Assembly: GCA_964007475.1 (NCBI GenBank)
Contig: OZ023273.1
Location: 80,826,598 to 80,890,597, forward strand
Source of the DNA: Hybos culiciformis
Lineage: Eukaryota; Arthropoda; Insecta; Diptera; Hybotidae
Direction: 5' to 3'
Length of the DNA: 64,000 nt
Shown: positions 33,397 through 44,311 of the stretch, piece by piece
How positions within the stretch are numbered: the first letter of the stretch is position 1
Layout of the letters: each line of letters begins with the position of its first letter
Notes under the pieces: model-generated
The model's database searches: none
What the model saw: only the letters and a program-made list of their open reading frames with translations
Told to the model about the DNA's origin: nothing
Position numbers and translations under genes: made by a program

Positions 33397-33905
33397 TTGT
33401 TGGGATTGGATACCCTAGAGTTAGAACTGAGATTTTTGGTAAATCGTGTGCTGTCAGAATATCCAAACTCTGGAAAGACAGCATTCCCATTGCAAATCGT
33501 CGCTTCAACATTAGTTTTGCTTTTAGAGCATTGTTGTATGGTCTTCTGGGTGGCTAAAATGGTTGTGCACATGCATTTTTTAAATTTTATATTATACTAT
33601 TTTTTAGTATTTCGGGTTTGCTGTGGGGTTAAGATGCTGGTGAGAAAGTGCTTTGTGGTGTTTTTTGTTGGTTGGCGATGCGGGAAGTGGTAATGGTAAT
33701 GCTTTCAAAAATGGGTTGCCATTTAGGTTCTTATTTTTCTGGTTTAGTTAAGTTATTTTTTTCTTATTTTCTTTTAGCAATTAGTTGCTTATTTGAAAAC
33801 TTATTTTTTTATGTATATTGTAAATATAATTATAATTATTTTAAACTTGTTTTACATTCTGCAATTATAGGCCGCGGCCTAATTATGTATTAAATTTTGA
33901 AATAA
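33397..33905 (+). pseudogene. LINE B ORF2 C-terminus and 3' UTR
   Basis: Reads GYPRVRTEIFGKSCAVRISK, LWKDSIPIANRRFNISFRAL and LLYGLLGG with a stop at about 33552. This matches the LINE C ending (SLWNNFIPITHRRFNVSLNR). A ~350-bp 3' UTR ends near TTTTGAAATAAATAG at about 33905. The same segment recurs at 38577-39085 and 43757-44265. Confidence 0.8.
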
Positions 33906-33951
33906 ATAGAAAATATATCAATCCAATTTCCAACTTTTTTCAATTAATTAA

Positions 33952-36593
33952 CAGAATCGTGGCTCAAACCGCATAAATGCAATCAATCATTGCGAATTGA
34001 CGGCTATAAAATTTATCGAAATGACAGAACGGAGGCTGGTGGTGGAGGTGTGGCTATATATGTAAGCGACAGGCTTAAGGTAAAAGTTCTTTTTAAGTTT
34101 ATGGAGACGGGTGCTGAGGCTCTTTTTTTGCAAGTTTTTCTTAGCTACACGTCGGTGGTCGTTGGTGTTATATACTTACCAAGTCGGGATTTTCGTAGGG
34201 TTGAGGATGTTATTGGTGATGTTATATTTAGATCTCTTAATGTCATTTTAATGGGAGATTTTAACACAAATTTATTAAATCAAGACAAAAACAATCTTGT
34301 TCACTCAATTTGCTCTCCACTTAATCTAATTCCTCACCATAATAACACTCCTACTCATGCTGATGTCAGAACGGGTACCTCAACTTTAATTGATTTTTTC
34401 TTAATAAGTAATAATATTCCGAATGATTGCATAAAAAGTATTAATAAATTTTGGGTGCCAGGTATTTCTCAACATGCATTTATTTATGGTTCTGTTCTTT
34501 TGAATAAACCAGCAAATAAGGAAAACTACTTTTACAGAGACTATAACGCCATAGACCTAAATAAATTGCTTTGTGACTTCTCTTTATGCAATTTTAGTGG
34601 AATTTATCTTTCAAATGATCCGGACTATCAAATGTCCATTTTAAAGAATAATTTGACTAGTTTGTTCGATTCTAATGTTCCACTTCGCCAACATATATTT
34701 CGACGGGAGAAAAACGTGTTTGAACTAAATGAGGTACGCATTATTAAACAAAAACGTGATTTTGCTTTTCGAGCTTATTTGGAATGCAAGTCTCATGAGC
34801 GGTGGAGTTTGTTTTGTAAACTTCGTAATAAGTTGAAAAATCTGATTCGGAAACTGAAGAGAGCAAGGAGCTGTAAAATTTTTGATAGCAATTTATCTAG
34901 TAAGGAGTTATGGAGAAAACTAGAAAAATTCGGCTGTGCAGGAAACAGGATCGGAAATGAGGATTTTAGTGTTTCTGAACTTAATATTTTTAATAAAAAT
35001 TTTACCGTGCCTGCGGGCAACACCATTTATGAACGTTTTGACCAGTATATTCCTGAAAAAGAAAATAGTTTTTCTTTCACATCAGTGGATACCGAAGATA
35101 TTATTATTGCTTTCAGGGCTATAAAGTCAAATGCGATTGGACTTGACAATATTTCAATAAGATTCTTAAAATTAATTTTGCCTGAACTTCTTCCTCATAT
35201 AACTTATCTTTTTAATACAATTTTAACTACTTCAATTTTTCCAAGTTCTTGGAAAAGTGCTAAAATAATACCTCTTCCCAAAGACTCGTCTGGCACCGAT
35301 TATCGTCCCATCAGTATCTTGCCTGCCCTGTCAAAAGTGTTCGAATTTTTAATGAAACAACAAATAACTTCGTATATAGAATCTAAGAATCTGATGTTTA
35401 TTCATCAGTCTGGGTTTCGCAAAAACCACAGTACTACTGGTACCTTGGTTCATGTTTCAGATAAACTAAGATCAAATGCGGATCAGGGCCGTACATCGGT
35501 GTTGGTATTGTTGGATTTTTCGAAGGCTTTTGACTCAGTGGATCATAGTTTGCTTTGTGCCAAGCTTAAACGAGTTTTTGGTTTCTCACGATTTGCATGT
35601 GATCTATTATATTCGTACTTGATTGGAAGAAAGCAGTCCGTTTTCTCCGGCTCTTCGTCATCTGATTGCATGGCTATTGTTAGAGGTGTTCCGCAGGGAT
35701 CAATCTTGGGTCCTGTATTGTTCTCATTGTTTGTTAATGATTTGCCTAATGTTGTTTCTTTTAGTTCAGTTGACCTGTTCGCTGATGATGCACAATTGAT
35801 CCACTCATTACCAGCTCTTGACATATATCAATGTGTAACTGAGGTAAATCATGACTTGCAAAAAATCCTAAAATGGTCCTCTCTAAATGGTCTGAACCTT
35901 AATCCTGGGAAATCTCAGGCCATGGTATTTAACTTGCGCAGAGGTGTTAGTATAGCAGATCTGACACCCTTGACTCTGAATGGTGTAAATGTTTCTTACG
36001 TTAAAAAAGCTAAGAATCTCGGTGTTATATTCGATGACAGGCTGTCTTGGGAGCCCCACATAAATAAAGTTATAAGTAATGTTGCACTCACTGTCAGAAG
36101 ACTTTATAATGTAAATGTGTTTTTACCTCAAATTATTAAAATTAAATTAGCTCGAAGTTTAATTATGCCAATTTTTAACTATTGTATTGAAATCTATAGT
36201 GGATGTTCAAACTATCTGATCCTGAAGTTGCAACGTACATTAAATTGGGTCGTTCGCTTTATATTTAATTTGCGTAGGTTTGACCATGTATCTGAATATG
36301 TAAAAAGATTTTTGGGTATGTCGTTTATTAATTATATTTCTGCTCATTTGCTTCTTTTTATGTACAGAGTAATAATCTGTCAGAAACCTGTTTTTCTGGC
36401 AACTTCCTTTACTTTTACATCATCAAGAACTAGTCAAATTATTTTTTCAAGAGTCAGATCAGATGTCGGAGTAAAATCAGTTCATAATAGAATTGCTAGT
36501 TTGTGGAATAATTTTATTCCCATTACACATAGAAGATTTAATGTCAGTTTAAATAGATTTAGAATATTTATATATGATTTACTAAAGGACTAG
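33952..36593 (+). CDS. LINE C ORF2, endonuclease/reverse transcriptase, open (unit 1)
   Basis: About 880 codons without a stop. Endonuclease: ESWLKPHKCN, LMGDFNTNLLNQD, PTHADVRTGTSTLIDFF and GISQHAFIYG, where SQH replaces the usual catalytic SDH. Linker: RAYLECKSHERWSLFCKLRN. Reverse transcriptase: FRAIKSNAIGLDNISIRFLK, DYRPISILPALSKVFEFLMK, HQSGFRKNHSTTGTLVHVSD, LLDFSKAFDSVDH (motif A), VRGVPQGSILGPVLFSLFVN (motif B), DLFADDAQLIHS (FADD). C-terminus: IASLWNNFIPITHRRFN. No ATG near the 5' edge (the first residues read from TTG at 33990), and the first endonuclease strand is missing, so it is probably not a functional protein despite the open frame. Confidence 0.9.
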
Positions 36594-37014
36594 TGTTGTC
36601 ACTCGATAATTCGATTATTTTAATCTTTTTTGCTTAATATTTTTCTGTTTTAGCTGCTGTTTCCCAGGGAGTTCCACATCGTCTCGTCTTTTCCGCTTGA
36701 TGCCGTATAATATATTGCCATCGCCGTTTTTCTTAGCTAGTTAGTTTTTTTAATTTTTTATTTTTATTATATTATGGTAAATTACAATAATGTAAAGTAA
36801 AGTAAAGTAAGGTAAAGTTATGTATTTTATGTATATATTATTATTATTATTTTTCTTTTTTTTTTTTCTTGAAATGTTCTAAGATAGGTTCATTGATAAT
36901 TTGAAATTAGTTTTAAGCCAATATGAAAGAAAATTTTTTACTTAGCAATCTTATATGGGCAATAGCCTGATTGTATGAAATATTTGAAATAAATAAATAA
37001 ATAAATAAATAAAT
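33952..37014 (+). mobile_element. LINE C copy 1 (5'-truncated), array unit 1
   Basis: CR1-group-like LINE starting inside the endonuclease at CAGAATCGTGG. The 3' end has a hairpin (GGGCAATAGCC) and GAAATAAATAAATAAATAAA at about 37014, joined to gypsy integrase. The inverted copy at 50.4-52.9 kb shows the missing 5' sequence and the same 3' junction. Confidence 0.9.
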
Positions 37015-37630
37015 AACTATACCAGTAGCCAATAAGGAAGCTACCACTATTGCGCAAGCTATTTTCGAACATTTTGTTCTATTATACGGCCGAATGAGGA
37101 AAATCATTACTGATTGCGGTACAGAGTATGCCAATAGCGTAATAGGTGAATTATTTAAATTATTAAATATTGAACATAGTTTTTCGACACCTTACCATCA
37201 CGAAACAGTTGGAACTGTAGAAAGGAACCTTCGTGTTCTTAATGAATACCTTAGATCCTATATTAACGAACATCATGATAATTGGGATGAATATTTGAAA
37301 TACTTCACGTATAATTATAACATTACACCTATTCAAATTTTAACTTCACATATTCTCCATATGAACTAATATTTGGTAAACAACCAAATTCGCATAATTT
37401 CTTATTAGATAACGAAGTAGATCCTGTTTATAACTTTGATAGTTACGCTAAACACGTAAAATTTAAATTACAAAATTCGAGCAAAATAATTAAAAAACTT
37501 TTAGAAAATGAAAAATTATGAAATAAGTCGATATATGATAAGAAATCGACAGATAATCAATTCAAAGTGAATGATAAAATACTTCTGAGAGAAGAAAATA
37601 GGAAAAAATTAGACAAACTTAATTCTGGCT
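37015..37630 (+). mobile_element. Gypsy integrase fragment in array unit 1
   Basis: Collinear with 3278-3848 of the + strand gypsy: ITDCGTEYANSVIGELF, STPYHHETVGTVERNLR, then a frame break near 37327. It ends at AATTCTGGC, exactly where the next unit begins. It starts at ACTATACCAGTAGCC, the LINE C insertion point. Confidence 0.9.
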
Positions 37631-37979
37631 TTATAAATTTATAGATTCAGTACATCGTTCAGGCTACGGAGAGGTAGAGTTCATAAAAGAACTAAAGTAT
37701 TTATTCCACCGAGCCAAACAAAATAAAAACAATAAAGTTTGGAAAAATAAAAATAATTCTAATAAAAAGTAATAGATAATAAGGAAATTATTATTATTAT
37801 ATATAAAGAACAATAATAATAAAAACAAGTGATAAATAAATTGTTAAATTGTTAAATATATATATATACATAAAATTAATTGGTTTTTAATTTAACCATA
37901 TAAATAAATGAATGAATATAAAATCCTTTTTACTTTCACTTGCACAGTACTAAGTAAATATAAGATAGATTTTAGATAT

Positions 37980-38286
37980 ATACGGAGATCTATTAAAGAT
38001 TGATTCGAAAGATAGATTTTTGATGTATATTGAGATCTTCTAAAGATTAATTATAAAGACAGATTTTAACTTTTCATTTACACTGTATTTACAAATTGAC
38101 TTAAATTATTTATTTTTAAAATCTCTGTAAACTCTTTTAAGAGATTTTAAAAATAAATAATTTAAGTCAATTTGTAAATACAGTGTAAATGAAAAGTTGA
38201 AATCTGTCTTTATAATTAATCTTTAGAAGATCTCAATATACATCAAAAATCTATCTTTCGAATCAATCTTTAATAGATCTCCGTAT
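37980..38286. repeat. Palindrome, ~147-bp arms, array unit 2
   Basis: Left arm 37980-38126 is the reverse complement of 38141-38286, with a 14-bp spacer (GTAAACTCTTTTAA region). The right arm is the ordinary sequence found in all units; the left arm is an inverted duplicate absent from unit 1. Confidence 0.92.
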
Positions 38287-39131
38287 GTATCTAAAATCTA
38301 TCTTTATGATCAATCTTTAATGGATCTCTATAATACATCTAAAATCTATCTTTACGATCAATCTTTAATGGATCTCTATAATACATCTAAAATCTATCTT
38401 TATGATCAATCTTAAATGGATCTCTATAATGCAACTAAAATCTATCTTTATAATTAATCTTTAATGGATCTCTATAATACATCTAGGGAGGGACAAAATG
38501 TTAGGCGAATAGATGAAAAAAAGATTAGTCTTATAGCTAAAAAAAACTAATCTTAGATCAAAGATTAATTTCTGGTTTGTTGGGATTGGATACCCTAGAG
38601 TTAGAACTGAGATTTTTGGTAAATCGTGTGCTGTCAGAATATCCAAACTCTGGAAAGACAGCATTCCCATTGCAAATCGTCGCTTCAACATTAGTTTTGC
38701 TTTTAGAGCATTGTTGTATGGTCTTCTGGGTGGCTAAAATGGTTGTGCACATGCATTTTTTAAATTTTATATTATACTATTTTTTAGTATTTCGGGTTTG
38801 CTGTGGGGTTAAGATGCTGGTGAGAAAGTGCTTTGTGGTGTTTTTTGTTGGTTGGCGATGCGGGAAGTGGTAATGGTAATGCTTTCAAAAATGGGTTGCC
38901 ATTTAGGTTCTTATTTTTCTGGTTTAGTTAAGTTATTTTTTTCTTATTTTCTTTTAGCAATTAGTTGCTTATTTGAAAACTTATTTTTTTATGTGTATTG
39001 TAAATATAATTATAATTATTTTAAACTTGTTTTACATTCTGCAATTATAGGCCGCGGCCTAATTATGTATTAAATTTTGAAATAAATAGAAAATATATCA
39101 ATCCAATTTCCAACTTTTTTCAATTAATTAA

Positions 39132-41773
39132 CAGAATCGTGGCTCAAACCGCATAAATGCAATCAATCATTGCGAATTGACGGCTATAAAATTTATCGAA
39201 ATGACAGAACGGAGGCTGGTGGTGGAGGTGTGGCTATATATGTAAGCGACAGGCTTAAGGTAAAAGTTCTTTTTAAGTTTATGGAGACGGGTGCTGAGGC
39301 TCTTTTTTTGCAAGTTTTTCTTAGCTACACGTCGGTGGTCGTTGGTGTTATATACTTACCAAGTCGGGATTTTCGTAGGGTTGAGGATGTTATTGGTGAT
39401 GTTATATTTAGATCTCTTAATGTCATTTTAATGGGAGATTTTAACACAAATTTATTAAATCAAGACAAAAACAATCTTGTTCACTCAATTTGCTCTCCAC
39501 TTAATCTAATTCCTCACCATAATAACACTCCTACTCATGCTGATGTCAGAACGGGTACCTCAACTTTAATTGATTTTTTCTTAATAAGTAATAATATTCC
39601 GAATGATTGCATAAAAAGTATTAATAAATTTTGGGTGCCAGGTATTTCTCAACATGCATTTATTTATGGTTCTGTTCTTTTGAATAAACCAGCAAATAAG
39701 GAAAACTACTTTTACAGAGACTATAACGCCATAGACCTAAATAAATTGCTTTGTGACTTCTCTTTATGCAATTTTAGTGGAATTTATCTTTCAAATGATC
39801 CGGACTATCAAATGTCCATTTTAAAGAATAATTTGACTAGTTTGTTCGATTCTAATGTTCCACTTCGCCAACATATATTTCGACGGGAGAAAAACGTGTT
39901 TGAACTAAATGAGGTACGCATTATTAAACAAAAACGTGATTTTGCTTTTCGAGCTTATTTGGAATGCAAGTCTCATGAGCGGTGGAGTTTGTTTTGTAAA
40001 CTTCGTAATAAGTTGAAAAATCTGATTCGGAAACTGAAGAGAGCAAGGAGCTGTAAAATTTTTGATAGCAATTTATCTAGTAAGGAGTTGTGGAGAAAAC
40101 TAGAAAAATTCGGCTGTGCAGGAAACAGGATCGGAAATGAGGATTTTAGTGTTTCTGAACTTAATATTTTTAATAAAAATTTTACCGTGCCTGCGGGCAA
40201 CACCATTTATGAACGTTTTGACCAGTATATTCCTGAAAAAGAAAATAGTTTTTCTTTCACATCAGTGGATACCGAAGATATTATTATTGCTTTCAGGGCT
40301 ATAAAGTCAAATGCGATTGGACTTGACAATATTTCAATAAGATTCTTAAAATTAATTTTGCCTGAATTTCTTCCTCATATAACTTATCTTTTTAATACAA
40401 TTTTAACTACTTCAATTTTTCCAAGTTCTTGGAAAAGTGCTAAAATAATACCTCTTCCCAAAGACTCGTCTGGCACCGATTATCGTCCCATCAGTATCTT
40501 GCCTGCCCTGTCAAAAGTGTTCGAATTTTTAATGAAACAACAAATAACTTCGTATATAGAATCTAAGAATCTGATGTTTATTCATCAGTCTGGGTTTCGC
40601 AAAAACCACAGTACTACTGGTACCTTGGTTCATGTTTCAGATAAACTAAGATCAAATGCGGATCAGGGCCGTACATCGGTGTTGGTATTGTTGGATTTTT
40701 CGAAGGCTTTTGACTCAGTGAATCATAGTTTGCTTTGTGCCAAGCTTAAACGAGTTTTTGGTTTCTCACGATTTGCATGTGATCTATTATATTCGTACTT
40801 GATTGGAAGAAAGCAGTCCGTTTTCTCCGGCTCTTCGTCATCTGATTGCATGGCTATTGTTAGAGGTGTTCCGCAGGGATCAATCTTGGGTCCTGTATTG
40901 TTCTCATTGTTTGTTAATGATTTGCCTAATCTTGTTTCTTTTAGTTCAGTTGACCTGTTCGCTGATGATGCACAATTGATCCACTCATTACCAGCTCTTG
41001 ACATAGATCAATGTGTAACTGAGGTAAATCATGACTTGCAAAAAATCCTAAAATGGTCCTCTCTAAATGGTCTGAACCTTAATCCTGGGAAATCTCAGGC
41101 CATGGTATTTAACTTGCGCAGAGGTGTTAGTATAGCAGATCTGACACCCTTGACTCTGAATGGTGTAAATGTTTCTTACGTTAAAAAAGCTAAGAATCTC
41201 GGTGTTATATTCGATGACAGGCTGTCTTGGGAGCCCCACATAAATAAAGTTATAAGTAATGTTGCACTCACTGTCAGAAGACTTTATAATGTAAATGTGT
41301 TTTTACCTCAAATTATTAAAATTAAATTAGCTCGAAGTTTAATTATGCCAATTTTTAACTATTGTATTGAAATCTATAGTGGATGTTCAAACTATCTGAT
41401 CCTGAAGTTGCAACGTACATTAAATTGGGTCGTTCGCTTTATATTTAATTTGCGTAGGTTTGACCATGTATCTGAATATGTAAAAAGATTTTTGGGTATG
41501 TCGTTTATTAATTATATTTCTGCTCATTTGCTTCTTTTTATGTACAGAGTAATAATCTGTCAGAAACCTGTTTTTCTGGCAACTTCCTTTACTTTTACAT
41601 CATCAAGAACTAGTCAAATTATTTTTTCAAGAGTCAGATCAGATGTCGGAGTAAAATCAGTTCATAATAGAATTGCTAGTTTGTGGAATAATTTTATTCC
41701 CATTACACATAGAAGATTTAATGTCAGTTTAAATAGATTTAGAATATTTATATATGATTTACTAAAGGACTAG
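39132..41773 (+). CDS. LINE C ORF2, open (unit 2)
   Basis: The same uninterrupted endonuclease/reverse transcriptase frame as in unit 1. It differs by a few residues: PEFLPH in the RT fingers, FDSVNH after motif A, NDLPNLVSF and LDIDQCV. FADD and motif A are intact; the endonuclease again has SQH. It lacks a proper start. Confidence 0.9.
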
Positions 41774-42194
41774 TGTTGTCACTCGATAATTCGATTATTT
41801 TAATCTTTTTTGCTTAATATTTTTCTGTTTTAGCTGCTGTTTCCCAGGGAGTTCCACATCGTCTCGTCTTTTCCGCTTGATGCCGTATAATATATTGCCA
41901 TCCCCGTTTTTCTTAGCTAGTTAGTTTTTTTAATTTTTTATTTTTATTATATTATGGTAAATTACAATAATGTAAAGTAAAGTAAAGTAAGGTAAAGTTA
42001 TGTATTTTATGTATATATTATTATTATTATTTTTCTTTTTTTTTTTTCTTGAAATGTTCTAAGATAGGTTCATTGATAATTTGAAATTAGTTTTAAGCCA
42101 ATATGAAAGAAAATTTTTTACTTAGCAATCTTATATGGGCAATAGCCTGATTGTATGAAATATTTGAAATAAATAAATAAATAAATAAATAAAT
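39132..42194 (+). mobile_element. LINE C copy 2 (5'-truncated), array unit 2
   Basis: Nearly identical to copy 1, with the same 5' junction (CAGAATCGTGG) and the same 3' junction to gypsy integrase. The shared junctions show that it arose by segmental duplication, not independent retrotransposition. Confidence 0.92.
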
Positions 42195-42810
42195 AACTAT
42201 ACCAGTAGCCAATAAGGAAGCTACCACTATTGCGCAAGCTATTTTCGAACATTTTGTTCTATTATACGGCCGAATGAGGAAAATCATTACTGATTGCGGT
42301 ACAGAGTATGCCAATAGCGTAATAGGTGAATTATTTAAATTATTAAATATTGAACATAGTTTTTCGACACCTTACCATCACGAAACAGTTGGAACTGTAG
42401 AAAGGAACCTTCGTGTTCTTAATGAATACCTTAGATCCTATATTAACGAACATCATGATAATTGGGATGAATATTTGAAATACTTCACGTATAATTATAA
42501 CATTACACCTATTCAAATTTTAACTTCACATATTCTCCATATGAACTAATATTTGGTAAACAACCAAATTCGCATAATTTCTTATTAGATAACGAAGTAG
42601 ATCCTGTTTATAACTTTGATAGTTACGCTAAACACGTAAAATTTAAATTACAAAATTCGAGCAAAATAATTAAAAAACTTTTAGAAAATGAAAAATTATG
42701 AAATAAGTCGATATATGATAAGAAATCGACAGATAATCAATTCAAAGTGAATGATAAAATACTTCTGAGAGAAGAAAATAGGAAAAAATTAGACAAACTT
42801 AATTCTGGCT
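42195..42810 (+). mobile_element. Gypsy integrase fragment in array unit 2
   Basis: Near-identical copy of 37015-37630, with the same breakpoints at both ends and the same frame break. Confidence 0.9.
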
Positions 42811-43159
42811 TTATAAATTTATAGATTCAGTACATCGTTCAGGCTACGGAGAGGTAGAGTTCATAAAAGAACTAAAGTATTTATTCCACCGAGCCAAACA
42901 AAATAAAAACAATAAAGTTTGGAAAAATAAAAATAATTCTAATAAAAAGTAATAGATAATAAGGAAATTATTATTATTATATATAAAGAACAATAATAAT
43001 AAAAACAAGTGATAAATAAATTGTTAAATTGTTAAATATATATATATACATAAAATTAATTGGTTTTTAATTTAACCATATAAATAAATGAATGAATATA
43101 AAATCCTTTTTACTTTCACTTGCACAGTACTAAGTAAATATAAGATAGATTTTAGATAT

Positions 43160-43466
43160 ATACGGAGATCTATTAAAGATTGATTCGAAAGATAGATTTT
43201 TGATGTATATTGAGATCTTCTAAAGATTAATTATAAAGACAGATTTTAACTTTTCATTTACACTGTATTTACAAATTGACTTAAATTATTTATTTTTAAA
43301 ATCTCTGTAAACTCTTTTAAGAGATTTTAAAAATAAATAATTTAAGTCAATTTGTAAATACAGTGTAAATGAAAAGTTGAAATCTGTCTTTATAATTAAT
43401 CTTTAGAAGATCTCAATATACATCAAAAATCTATCTTTCGAATCAATCTTTAATAGATCTCCGTAT
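43160..43466. repeat. Palindrome, ~147-bp arms, array unit 3
   Basis: Same palindrome as in unit 2, displaced by 5180 bp. Confidence 0.92.
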
Positions 43467-44311
43467 GTATCTAAAATCTATCTTTATGATCAATCTTTAA
43501 TGGATCTCTATAATACATCTAAAATCTATCTTTACGATCAATCTTTAATGGATCTCTATAATACATCTAAAATCTATCTTTATGATCAATCTTAAATGGA
43601 TCTCTATAATGCAACTAAAATCTATCTTTATAATTAATCTTTAATGGATCTCTATAATACATCTAGGGAGGGACAAAATGTTAGGCGAATAGATGAAAAA
43701 AAGATTAGTCTTATAGCTAAAAAAAACTAATCTTAGATCAAAGATTAATTTCTGGTTTGTTGGGATTGGATACCCTAGAGTTAGAACTGAGATTTTTGGT
43801 AAATCGTGTGCTGTCAGAATATCCAAACTCTGGAAAGACAGCATTCCCATTGCAAATCGTCGCTTCAACATTAGTTTTGCTTTTAGAGCATTGTTGTATG
43901 GTCTTCTGGGTGGCTAAAATGGTTGTGCACATGCATTTTTTAAATTTTATATTATACTATTTTTTAGTATTTCGGGTTTGCTGTGGGGTTAAGATGCTGG
44001 TGAGAAAGTGCTTTGTGGTGTTTTTTGTTGGTTGGCGATGCGGGAAGTGGTAATGGTAATGCTTTCAAAAATGGGTTGCCATTTAGGTTCTTATTTTTCT
44101 GGTTTAGTTAAGTTATTTTTTTCTTATTTTCTTTTAGCAATTAGTTGCTTATTTGAAAACTTATTTTTTTATGTGTATTGTAAATATAATTATAATTATT
44201 TTAAACTTGTTTTACATTCTGCAATTATAGGCCGCGGCCTAATTATGTATTAAATTTTGAAATAAATAGAAAATATATCAATCCAATTTCCAACTTTTTT
44301 CAATTAATTAA

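Larger units (their letters stand above)
19773..33905 (+). mobile_element. Non-LTR retrotransposon family B, one copy split by five insertions
   Basis: Segments in order: ORF1 19773-20209 and 20637-21207; endonuclease 21550-22100; endonuclease end and linker 23430-23556 and 24392-25201; reverse transcriptase 30594-31569; C-terminus and 3' UTR 33397-33905. Each gap is a separate element, and removing it rejoins LINE B protein in order, as judged against the intact family C frame. Example across the 835-bp element: ISDHAVLLASFN, then FFRDYNAV. The 3' end resembles family C (TTTTGAAATAAATAG). The coding sequence has many stops and frameshifts, so this is the oldest layer of the nest. Confidence 0.8.
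32601..37630 (+). repeat. Tandem array unit 1 (5030 bp)
   Basis: The unit contains the last DUF4806 exon, the minisatellite, the right TIR, the LINE B tail, LINE C and a 616-bp gypsy integrase piece. It starts at TTATAAATTTATAGATTCAG, the same sequence that follows AATTCTGGC in units 2 and 3. It is 150 bp shorter than unit 2 because it lacks the left arm of a palindrome. Confidence 0.95.
37631..42810 (+). repeat. Tandem array unit 2 (5180 bp)
   Basis: Same order as unit 1, plus a 150-bp inverted segment that makes a palindrome at 37980-38286. The open LINE C frame is displaced by exactly 5180 bp from unit 1 to unit 2 and from unit 2 to unit 3. Differences are single substitutions, for example FDSVDH versus FDSVNH and PELLPH versus PEFLPH. 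Confidence 0.96.

Noticed and set aside
33648..33893. Open frames after the LINE B stop, repeated in all three units
   Set aside because: They lie in the LINE B 3' UTR; conservation among units is explained by segmental duplication, not selection.
34793..35026. Minus strand open frames within LINE C ORF2 (repeated in each unit)
   Set aside because: Antisense shadows without domain similarity.
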